DNA of 11,917 nucleotides from Anaeromyxobacteraceae bacterium. GTDB taxonomy: Bacteria; Myxococcota; Myxococcia; Myxococcales; Anaeromyxobacteraceae. The stretch covers positions 1 through 11,917 of the forward strand of contig DAIEMM010000283.1 in assembly GCA_027349605.1 (NCBI GenBank). Direction: 5' to 3'. Below the pieces are notes generated by a model. The model was not told the DNA's origin. It did not search any database and saw nothing but the letters and a program-made list of their open reading frames with translations. Of the stretch, positions 1 to 5,923 are shown piece after piece. Each line of letters begins with the position of its first letter. The first letter of the stretch is position 1. Both the position numbers and the translations under genes were made by a program.

Positions 1-708
1 TCCTCGAGGTCGGCCATCCCGAGGTGGCGACCGGCTTCAAGCTGTTCATGGAGCGCGCCACCGCCGGACACGCCGACGAGCTGCAGCTGGTCTACGGCTG
101 CACCGGGGAGCGCCGCCTGACCGAGACGACCCTGCCCCATCTCGACGGCTACCGCGGGTCCCGTCCCGTCCGGATCGGAAACGGCGCCGCCGAGCAGACG
201 CAGCTCGACGTGTACGGCGAGCTGCTCAATGCCTCGCATGCCTGGCGCCGCGCCGGCAGCGAGGTCACGGCGGAGGGATGGCGCTTCCTCCGCGGGCTCG
301 TCGAGGCCGCGTGCGCGCGATGGAAGGAGCCCGACCGCGGCCTCTGGGAGATGCGCGGGGCGCCGCGCCACTTCGTCGAGTCCAAGGTCATGTGCTGGCT
401 GGCCCTGGAGCGCGGCGTGCAGGCGGCCGAGGAGACCCGGCGACCCCCGCATGCGGGCCACGGTCGAGGCCATCGAGCGTGACCTGACCCGCGGCGTGCT
501 GGTCCGCCGCTACCGGGCCGAGGCCGCCGGGGACGGGGAGCCAGGCGGAGAGGGGGCCTTCCTCATGGCGTCCTTCTGGCTCGTGGACGTCCTGTCCATG
601 CAGGGCCGGGTCGAGGAGTACGATCCGTCCACCCGGGAGCAGCTCGGGAACTTCCCGCAGGCGTTCACGCACATGGCTCTCATCAACTCTGCCGGGCGCC
701 TGCGTCAC
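1..708 (+). pseudogene. Decayed GH15 glucoamylase/trehalase-type glycoside hydrolase (C-terminal part)
   Basis: The reading frame is open from the window edge and the 5' part lies outside. Frame 3 encodes typical C-terminal GH15 sequence: a YRGSRPVRIGN-like block, QLDVYGELL, then WEMRGAPRHFVESKVMCWLALERG. This frame stops at 480-482. Family similarity resumes in frame 1 at about 439 with DPRMRATVEAIERDL, GGEGAFLMASFWLVD and EEYDPSTREQLGNFPQAF, ending near LINSAGRL at about 708. Family members normally have some 60-70 residues between the AEE and DPR blocks, and about 20 more before EEYDP. Both stretches are missing, the first with a net frameshift and the second in frame. GH15 enzymes hydrolyse alpha-glucosidic bonds of trehalose or starch-like glucans. 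This copy lacks part of the (alpha/alpha)6 barrel and is very probably inactive. The family call is firm; the exact substrate is not known. Confidence 0.8.
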
Positions 709-779
709 GCCCGCCCGGGCGCCGGTCCGGAGGGTCGCGAGGGGGAGCGCGGGGAGTCTCGCGGCGGGCGGACATCCCC

Positions 780-1112
780 GATCTGGCCACCTGGCTCCGG
801 AAGGTCACCGAGCGCGAGGTCGATCTCCTGCACGCCCGTCGGAAAGGACCTCCTCGTCCTCCTGCTCGACCTCACCGACGCGCGCCATGCAGGCCAGGCT
901 CGCCCTCGCATCGCGTCTCGCGGCCATGGGCACCTTGATGACCGGAGTGGCGCTCGCCGACCCGGAAGGCCGGAAGGGGGATCCCTCCGGAGTGGATGGA
1001 GCGGATCTTCGAGCCATTCTTCACCACCCGCCCCCATGGCAAGGATGGAATTGCCAGCCGCGCCGGTGGAGGCCGTTCGGCTCTCCGGGTGAGGAGCCGT
1101 TTACGCCCCTGA
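780..1112 (+). pseudogene. Remnant of a PAS/HisKA/HATPase sensor histidine kinase
   Basis: Pieces of a kinase lie in consecutive frames. A stretch ending the PAS domain (VGKDLLVLLLDLTDAR, frame 1, 838-885) is followed by the start of a HisKA helix (LALASRLAAMGTLMTGVALA, frame 2, from 887). Next comes the G1/F-box region of the ATPase domain (GIPPEWMERIFEPFFTTRPHGK, frame 3, from about 978), which runs to a stop at 1110-1112. The phospho-acceptor His, the X region and the N box should lie between the last two pieces and are deleted. The glycine-rich lid after the F box is also lost. The HisKA helix closely resembles that of the intact kinase at 3110, so it is probably a decayed paralogue. It follows the GH15 remnant directly, with no intergenic space visible, which suggests that a deletion joined the two. 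No functional product is expected. Confidence 0.75.
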
Positions 1113-1218
1113 AGAGCGGAGTCACTTCCCGCGAGAGGCTTGAGATCGAACCGGCCAGCGATAGGTGCTGCGGTGGCCGCACCTGGGAGGGAGCGTGCCG
1201 TTCCGAAAGGAGAAGCAC

Positions 1219-1683
1219 ATGGCCTCCGTGTCCCCCCAGTCCAGTTCAACTCCGCAGATCCCGACCCCATCCATCGAACCTTCCCTTGCCGACACCTGCC
1301 AGAGGTTCAACGCCGCCTTCAACCGGGCCGACGTGAAGGAGGTCGCCTCCTTCTGGGACTCCGACGGCACGCTGATCGGTCCGACCGGGAACAGGGGAAT
1401 CGGGCGCCCTGGTGTGGAGAAGGTATTCGCGGACGACGTGAACCAGTTCCTCCGCGGGACCACGTCCACGTTCACGATCGAGACCGTCCGGATGCTCGGG
1501 CGCGACCTTGCGTTGCTCGACATGGACCACGCCATCCAGGGCGCGCGTTTGCCCGACGGGACCACCGGCACCATGAAGTTGCACACGGCCATCCTCGCCC
1601 GTCGGCAAGGCACGGAGTGGCGGTGGCTCGACGCGCGTCCCTACGGCTTCCTCCCGTCGAGGCCGGCGAGTCACCCGCACTGA
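1219..1683 (+). CDS. SnoaL/NTF2-like (DUF4440-type) small protein
   Basis: A 154-residue protein. The ATG at 1219 has an AAGGAG Shine-Dalgarno at 1207-1212 with normal spacing, which fixes the start over upstream in-frame codons. Residues 1-22 are Ser/Pro/Thr-rich and probably disordered. From about 23 to 145 the pattern fits the SnoaL-like/SgcJ-EcaC group of the NTF2 fold: a helix (ADTCQRFNAAFNRADVKEVAS), FWDSDGTLIGPTG, the GRPGVEKVF stretch that usually reads G.eaI..fF, and strands ending in W.WLDARPYGF. The fold is a cone-shaped barrel with a central cavity. Members range from polyketide cyclases to uncharacterised stress proteins, so a specific reaction cannot be given. No signal peptide or membrane segment is seen. 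It stands alone between decayed genes and looks intact. Confidence 0.8.
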   Translation: MASVSPQSSSTPQIPTPSIEPSLADTCQRFNAAFNRADVKEVASFWDSDGTLIGPTGNRGIGRPGVEKVFADDVNQFLRGTTSTFTIETVRMLGRDLALLDMDHAIQGARLPDGTTGTMKLHTAILARRQGTEWRWLDARPYGFLPSRPASHPH

Positions 1684-1694
1684 GCCTCGGCGGA

Positions 1695-1919
1695 CGCTGT
1701 TGAAGTTGGACGAGGTGGCGGTGCCGCTCCAGCCCGGCCACTCCGATCCCGTCCTGGCAGCGTACACGTTGATGTCGGTCGTGCCGCACCACGCGCCGTG
1801 GGGGATGACGAGGCGCAGGACCACCACGAGATCGACTCCCATGTCCTTCACGTAGGCGACGATCTTGTCGTTGCCGGACCGGTCCGGAGGGACGATGCCG
1901 CCCGACGTGGCGACCTCTC
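1695..1919 (-). pseudogene. Coding remnant of an unrecognised protein, no start or stop
   Basis: Between the SnoaL-like gene and the HIT gene, one minus-strand frame has strongly G/C-biased third positions and a protein-like pattern. It reads from about GGIVPPDRSGNDKIVAYVKD through a hydrophobic stretch (MGVDLVVVLRLVIP) to GTTDINVYAARTG and fades near SSNFNS. No ATG/GTG/TTG with a ribosome binding site lies at its left end, and the frame runs on without a stop into the antisense of the next gene. I read it as the C-terminal end of a lost gene, perhaps a secreted or periplasmic protein. The family is not recognised. Bounds are approximate. Confidence 0.4.
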
Positions 1920-2327
1920 CTACGCCTTCCGGATGGCGGCGGCGACCGTAGGGACTTCGGATCGCTCTCCGCCGGTACCCATCACCTGGATGCCTCGGCC
2001 CCCGTCCTCGTAGCGGGGAATCACGTGGACGTGCAGGTGGTGGACGTGCTGCCCTGCGGCGCGGCCGTGGTTCCACCCCAGGTTCATGCCCACTGGCTGG
2101 AGTGCGCGCTGGACCTTCGCCTGTACCGCCTTGACGGCCAGGAAGAGGTCCCCCACCGCCGCGTCATCGAGGTCCGGGAGCGTGGGCGCATGGCCACGGG
2201 GGACGACGAGGACGTGCCCGCGGGCCGCCGGGAAGACGTCGAGGAATGCCACGGCTCCTGGACTCTCGTGAACGACCTCGGAGACGATGCGACCGGCGAG
2301 GATCTCGCAGAAGATGCAGTCGGACAT
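1920..2327 (-). CDS. HIT-family (Hint-like) nucleotide hydrolase
   Basis: A 135-residue protein with every hallmark of the histidine-triad family. Cys4 and Cys7 (CIFC) form the N-terminal zinc-type motif. A GHVLVVPRGH stretch lies at 37-46. The catalytic triad H97-L-H99-V-H101-V-I is followed by PR; the central His99 is the expected nucleophile. HIT proteins of this length hydrolyse nucleoside phosphoramidates and adenylates (for example AMP-lysine) in the cytoplasm as homodimers. The ATG at 2327 is chosen because Met-Ser-Asp-Cys matches the family N-terminus. No Shine-Dalgarno is visible. Instead a TACGCT hexamer sits exactly six bases before the ATG, suggesting a leaderless mRNA. It follows the flavin-binding gene by 34 bp on the same strand but appears to have its own promoter. 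Confidence 0.92.
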   Translation of the reverse strand: MSDCIFCEILAGRIVSEVVHESPGAVAFLDVFPAARGHVLVVPRGHAPTLPDLDDAAVGDLFLAVKAVQAKVQRALQPVGMNLGWNHGRAAGQHVHHLHVHVIPRYEDGGRGIQVMGTGGERSEVPTVAAAIRKA

Positions 2328-2331
2328 TCGG

Positions 2332-2347
2332 GCAGCGTAGCGCAGGT
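2332..2347 (-). promoter_or_regulatory. Promoter box before the HIT gene (leaderless type)
   Basis: The minus strand reads ACCTGCGCTACGCTGC here, identical to the box at 2993-3008. The TACGCT hexamer (2334-2339) lies at -12 to -7 relative to the A of the HIT start codon, so transcription could begin at the ATG itself. No convincing -35 hexamer is seen at 16-18 bp spacing. Confidence 0.45.
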
Positions 2348-2361
2348 CGGTCCGCGACCTG

Positions 2362-2988
2362 CTAGGTGGCGGCCTTCCCGGCAGGAACGTGGGCGTCCGG
2401 CACCGGCTCGCCCGGGGCGAGGTGGAGCGGGATGACACCCGCCCAGCAGTCGAGGGCGAGGTCCTCGGGGTCGTCCATCGGCGGCCCGGAGCGGACCTTC
2501 GCCGACGCTTCCAGCACGGGGAACTCCACCACGATGGTGCCGTCCACCTCCGGGTCGGTGGGCGGCCGGACCTGGCGCAACCGGCCCGGTGCAACGTGCT
2601 CCACGATGGCCTCGAGGGCGGCGCGCTTCGCCTCTCGTCCCTCGACGGCTCGCGCGGAGCCAAGGACGACCACCGAGCGGTAGTTCATGGAGTGGTGGAA
2701 GGCGGAGCGGGCGAGGACGAGCCCGTCCAGGAGCGAGACGGTGACGCAGGAGGGTGCGCCGGTCGCGAGCACCCGGAACATCCGGTTCGACTGCGACCCG
2801 TGCAGGACGAGCAGTTCCCCCATCCGTGCGTAGGTGGTGGGGAGCACGTAGGGCTGCCCCTCCACGGCGAAGCCGACGTGGCAGACGAGCCCCTCGTCGA
2901 GGATGGCGTGGATGAGGTCGCGGTCGTGGGAGCCGCGCTTCGGGAGGCGCCGGTGGGTCGTGCGCGGGGTCTTGGGGAGATCGGCCAT
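2362..2988 (-). CDS. Pyridoxamine 5'-phosphate oxidase-family (Nim-like) flavin-binding protein
   Basis: A 208-residue protein of the Pyridox_ox_2 type, the split-barrel flavin-nucleotide-binding group that includes NimA. Diagnostic stretches are RGSHDRDLIHAILDEGLVCHVGF (18-40), QPYVLPTTYARMGELLVLHGS (45-65), then RSAFHHSMNYRSVVVLG (94-110), followed by a C-terminal half rich in PPTDPEVDGTIVVEFP-like strands. Such proteins bind FMN or F420 and reduce or sequester small molecules; the true substrate here is unknown. The ATG at 2988 was chosen because family similarity starts soon after it and because a TACGCT hexamer sits six bases upstream. No Shine-Dalgarno is present, so initiation is probably leaderless. 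The HIT gene follows on the same strand. The length is normal and no damage is seen. Confidence 0.9.
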   Translation of the reverse strand: MADLPKTPRTTHRRLPKRGSHDRDLIHAILDEGLVCHVGFAVEGQPYVLPTTYARMGELLVLHGSQSNRMFRVLATGAPSCVTVSLLDGLVLARSAFHHSMNYRSVVVLGSARAVEGREAKRAALEAIVEHVAPGRLRQVRPPTDPEVDGTIVVEFPVLEASAKVRSGPPMDDPEDLALDCWAGVIPLHLAPGEPVPDAHVPAGKAAT

Positions 2989-2992
2989 GCGC

Positions 2993-3008
2993 GCAGCGTA
3001 GCGCAGGT
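2993..3008 (-). promoter_or_regulatory. Promoter box before the flavin-binding gene (leaderless type)
   Basis: A second copy of the 16-base box ACCTGCGCTACGCTGC. TACGCT (2995-3000) is at -12 to -7 from the start codon at 2988, the geometry expected if the start codon A is also the transcription start. Confidence 0.45.
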
Positions 3009-3037
3009 TCGCCGGCCGTGATGACCGGGTGGTACGC

Positions 3038-3087
3038 GAGCCCGGGAGGACCCGGCCAGCTTGCACACAAGTAGTGTCCCCGGGCTC
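3038..3087. promoter_or_regulatory. Long dyad in the divergent promoter region
   Basis: GAGCCCGGG (3038-3046) and CCCGGGCTC (3079-3087) are perfect 9-base inverted arms separated by 32 bases. A smaller dyad, ACAC-aagta-GTGT, lies inside at 3065-3077. The structure is centred in the 121-bp gap between the divergent flavin-binding gene and the PAS kinase, so it could be a shared operator or a hairpin in the kinase leader. Confidence 0.3.
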
Positions 3088-3109
3088 CATCATCTGAGAG
3101 TATCGGGGA

Positions 3110-5059
3110 GTGCAGGAAGTGGCCCCGACTCCAGACGGCGGCGAGGCTTCGCCCGCCACGACCGGCGTGACGGAATCCGTCCTGCACGCGGTCGAGGCCC
3201 GGTACCTCTCCGTGTTCAGGGCCATGCTGAACGGCCTGGCCTACTGCAAGGTCCTCACCGATGGCCCGCCGCCACACGACTTCGTCTACATCGAGGTCAA
3301 CGACGCCTTCGAGACCCTGACCGGCTTGAAGGATGTGGCCGGGAAGAAGGCATCGGACGTCATCCCGGGCATTCGCGAGTCGGACCCCTGGCTGCTGGAC
3401 CTCTACGCCGAGGTGGCCGACACCGGCCAGCCCCGGAGGTTCGAGCGGCACCTGGCAGCCCTGGACGAGTGGTTCTCCGTCTCCGTGTACAGCCCCGCCA
3501 AGGGCTACTTCGTCGCGGTGTTCGACGTCACGACGAAGGCCCGAGTCGTGGAGGAGTCGTTACGCTCCAGCGAGACTCTCTTCCGGGTCGCCTTCGAGAC
3601 GGCGGCAGTGGGAATGGCCTTGATGTCACCGGACGGGCGTCCGCTTCGCGTGAACGAGGCCCTTCGCGGGATGCTGGGGTACTCGGAGCAGGAACTGCTG
3701 AAGGTGAACTGGCGCGACATCACGCATCCGGACGACCTCGCCGCATCGACACGAGAAGCCGAGCGCGTCGAGAAGGCTCCCGAGGGCGGCGGTCGACAGG
3801 AGAAGCGCTACGTCCGGAAGGACGGTTCCATCGTCTGGGCGGAGGCCGCCACCCGGGCCGTCTTCGGCCCCGATGGCAAGGTGCGCCACTTCATCTCCAG
3901 CGTGACGGACGTCACGGCGCGTCGGCAGGCCGAGGAGGCGCTCCGCGAGAGCGAGCAACACTTCCGTCAGCTGGCCAACGAGATCCCGGTCGGCATCTTC
4001 CAGGTACGGCCGAACGGCGACATGCAGTTCGTCAATCCGACATGGCTGAAGATCACGGGGCTCTCCGAGTCGGAGGCCTTCGGTCCCCATGCAGGCGATG
4101 CCATCCACCCGGCGGACCGTGAGCGCGTGACCCGGCTCTGGCAGGGCGCGATCTCCTCCGGGAACGTGTTCGCCGACGAGTACCGGCTCCGCAGCCGAGA
4201 CGGCGGTGAGGAGACCTGGGTCCAAGGCTTCGGGACGGCAGTCCGGGATCAGCACGGAGTCGTCACGAGCTACGTGGGTGCCCTCGTCGACATCTCCGAG
4301 GCGCGCCGCCTGCAAGCGGAACTCGCACAGGCGTCCCGTCTCGCCGCCATGGGCACCCTGGTGGCAGGCGTTGCCCACGAGATCAACAACCCGCTCGCCG
4401 CCACGCTCGCGAACCAGGGACTGGCGCTCGAGCTGGCCAGGGCAGCGAAGGACGGCATCCCGGCGACGAACTCCATCGCTCCCGACCATCGGCCTCGCGA
4501 TCTGGAGGAGATCATCGAGGTGCTCACGGAGGCCCAGGAGAGCGGGCACCGTATTGCGCAGATCGTGCGGGACATGGCCTCCTTCGCGAATCCCAACCCG
4601 AAGCGAACCCCGGTTCGACTCCTCGACGTCGTGCACGGGGCGATGCGGTGGCTTTCGACCTCGACGGTCCAGTCCGCGAAGATCGAGGTGGAGGACGGTG
4701 GGGCTCCCGACGTCCTGGCCGCGTCTGGCCAGCTGGAGCAAGTCGTCCACAACCTGATCACCAACGCCGCAAGGGCCAGTCCGGAGAAGGGGGAGATCGT
4801 CGTCCGGATCGGTCCCGGCTCGTCGGGGATGGCTCGCGTCGAGGTCATGGACCACGGTGTCGGGATCCCGGACAGGGTTTTCGACCGGATCTTCGAGCCC
4901 TTCTACACGACGCGCCCCGTGGGAGAGGGACGAGGAGCAGGCCTGTGGCTCGCGATCTCCCGGGCCATCGTCATCGCGCACGGCGGCAGCATCTCGGTGA
5001 AGAGCGAGGTCGGCAAGGGGTCGACGTTCCGCGTGGAGTTGCCTGCCGCGTACGGCTGA
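3110..5059 (+). CDS. Multi-PAS sensor histidine kinase (soluble)
   Basis: A 649-residue protein. A first PAS-like domain (about 28-145) has an unusual VYIEVNDAFETLTGLKD core. A second PAS/PAC (about 152-275) ends in RRQAEEALRESEQHF, and a third (about 285-398) ends in VDISEARRLQAEL. HisKA follows with phospho-acceptor His423 in HEINNPL, the NtrB/HWE-unlike class. The ATPase domain has N box QVVHNLITNAARA (545-556), G1 DHGVGIP (581-587), F box IFEPFYTT and G2 GRGAGLWLAI; Trp in the lid is a little unusual. No transmembrane segment is visible, so it should sense a cytoplasmic signal. No response regulator is adjacent; it is an orphan kinase of a type common in myxobacteria. The GTG at 3110 is the longest reasonable start but has no well-spaced Shine-Dalgarno. 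A GTG near 3167 is an alternative. Confidence 0.9.
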   Translation: MQEVAPTPDGGEASPATTGVTESVLHAVEARYLSVFRAMLNGLAYCKVLTDGPPPHDFVYIEVNDAFETLTGLKDVAGKKASDVIPGIRESDPWLLDLYAEVADTGQPRRFERHLAALDEWFSVSVYSPAKGYFVAVFDVTTKARVVEESLRSSETLFRVAFETAAVGMALMSPDGRPLRVNEALRGMLGYSEQELLKVNWRDITHPDDLAASTREAERVEKAPEGGGRQEKRYVRKDGSIVWAEAATRAVFGPDGKVRHFISSVTDVTARRQAEEALRESEQHFRQLANEIPVGIFQVRPNGDMQFVNPTWLKITGLSESEAFGPHAGDAIHPADRERVTRLWQGAISSGNVFADEYRLRSRDGGEETWVQGFGTAVRDQHGVVTSYVGALVDISEARRLQAELAQASRLAAMGTLVAGVAHEINNPLAATLANQGLALELARAAKDGIPATNSIAPDHRPRDLEEIIEVLTEAQESGHRIAQIVRDMASFANPNPKRTPVRLLDVVHGAMRWLSTSTVQSAKIEVEDGGAPDVLAASGQLEQVVHNLITNAARASPEKGEIVVRIGPGSSGMARVEVMDHGVGIPDRVFDRIFEPFYTTRPVGEGRGAGLWLAISRAIVIAHGGSISVKSEVGKGSTFRVELPAAYG

Positions 5060-5151
5060 GCACCCTGGAGCGTCCGGCGAGGGGTCGACCCAGACAGGTC
5101 CTTCCCGTGGGGAGGGTTGGAGCGCACCCTAATCGCCCAGGGAGGGGATCC

Positions 5152-5736
5152 ATGAACTCTGGGTACAAGGACGATGGTGGGGTCTCGCGTCGCACCGTTC
5201 TGACCGGCTCTGCAGCCGTGCTCCTGGGAGCAGGCATCGGGGGCGCGAGACGGGCCCTCGCAGACGTGCCGGCGCCGACGGCGGGCGCAGCCGCCCCTCC
5301 CCTTCCGTGGAAGTGGGTGAAGCTCGACCCGCTCGAGGCCGGGCGTCGGGCCTACCGCATCTACCTGGACGGTGGGGGCTGCGGGACCGGCGCGTACCTG
5401 AGCCTGCTCTCCCTGCTGAAGGAGAAGGTCGGCCATCCGTGGACGACCTTGCCGGACATGGCGATGCACCACGCCGCAGCGGGATTCGCCGGGCACGGAA
5501 CGCTGTGCGGGTCGCTCGCGGGCGCGTCGAGCATCATCAACCTCGTCACCTACAGCAAGAAGGACGAGGTCGCGAAGCAGGTGAAGGTGAAGGCGATGTC
5601 GCCGCTCTGCCACACGTCCGTGTCGAAGTGGACGCTCGCCGCAGGCGCCGAGGTGACCTCCAAGGCGAAGCGGAGATCGAGCATGGCGTGCGCTGCCACG
5701 GGCCGGACGACATGTGGCAGACGAAGGAGGGCATGA
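5152..5736 (+). CDS. Tat-exported putative redox protein, split-Soret/C_GCAxxG_C_C-like, probably damaged at the C-terminus
   Basis: The ATG at 5152 follows a strong GGAGGGG Shine-Dalgarno (5141-5147). Residues 12-38 form a twin-arginine signal (SRRTVL, a hydrophobic stretch, then ALADVPA with a likely cleavage site), so the product should fold in the cytoplasm and be exported. The mature part carries WKWVKLDPLEAGRRAY, Cys77 in GGCGTGAY, AGFAGHGTLCGSLAGA with Cys119, and SPLCHTSVSKW with Cys153. These match the order in split-Soret-type cytochromes and C_GCAxxG_C_C proteins. The segment between INLVTY and the LCH motif is shorter than I expect. The last 15-20 residues turn into a GRRRRA tail, while the +2-shifted frame continues as WQTKEGMNHQQG; a frameshift near 5700 is likely. 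No CXXCH haem motif is present. An electron-transfer role is inference. Confidence 0.6.
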   Translation: MNSGYKDDGGVSRRTVLTGSAAVLLGAGIGGARRALADVPAPTAGAAAPPLPWKWVKLDPLEAGRRAYRIYLDGGGCGTGAYLSLLSLLKEKVGHPWTTLPDMAMHHAAAGFAGHGTLCGSLAGASSIINLVTYSKKDEVAKQVKVKAMSPLCHTSVSKWTLAAGAEVTSKAKRRSSMACAATGRTTCGRRRRA

Positions 5737-5834
5737 ACCACCAGCAGGGGCACGTGGGCCTGAGCGTGGTCGAACAATCCGACGGGTCCTCCCGGAAAGC
5801 TGCGGACCCTCGCGCCCTGCATGGCCTCTCGGGC

Positions 5835-5919
5835 TTCGTTCGCGAGATCCGAGCGGTGCGGTGAAGGCCCAGGTCTCGCTGACGGCGCGGCGGCAGAAGG
5901 GTCGGCTCGACGCCTGATG
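5835..5919 (+). pseudogene. Remnant of a RelB-like/ParE-like toxin-antitoxin junction
   Basis: Positions 5835-5897 match 11197-11259 without gaps, with 7 differences in 63 bases. The matched piece encodes the antitoxin C-terminus (FVREIRAVR then stop, against FVRELRAAR) and the toxin start (KAQVSLTARRQ, against KVRISRTARRQ), with the same GTGA stop/start overlap. The alignment can be carried, more weakly, to 5919, where TGA replaces the TGG tryptophan codon of the intact toxin. Everything further upstream in the antitoxin and downstream in the toxin is lost; the convergent kinase gene ends at 5924. It is not functional and marks an older copy of the module. Confidence 0.75.
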
Positions 5920-5923
5920 GTCG

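Noticed and set aside
1140..1167. TTGAGA-N16-TAGGTG as promoter of the SnoaL-like gene
   Set aside because: The -10 match is poor and such pairs are easily found by chance.
5095..5120. Hairpin downstream of the multi-PAS kinase
   Set aside because: A CCTTCCC/GGGGAGG pairing exists but has no T tract and overlaps leader sequence of the next gene; too weak to call a terminator.
5152..5736. Haem-binding cytochrome
   Set aside because: Despite the split-Soret-like layout, no CXXCH motif exists in the annotated frame, so I do not claim covalent haem.
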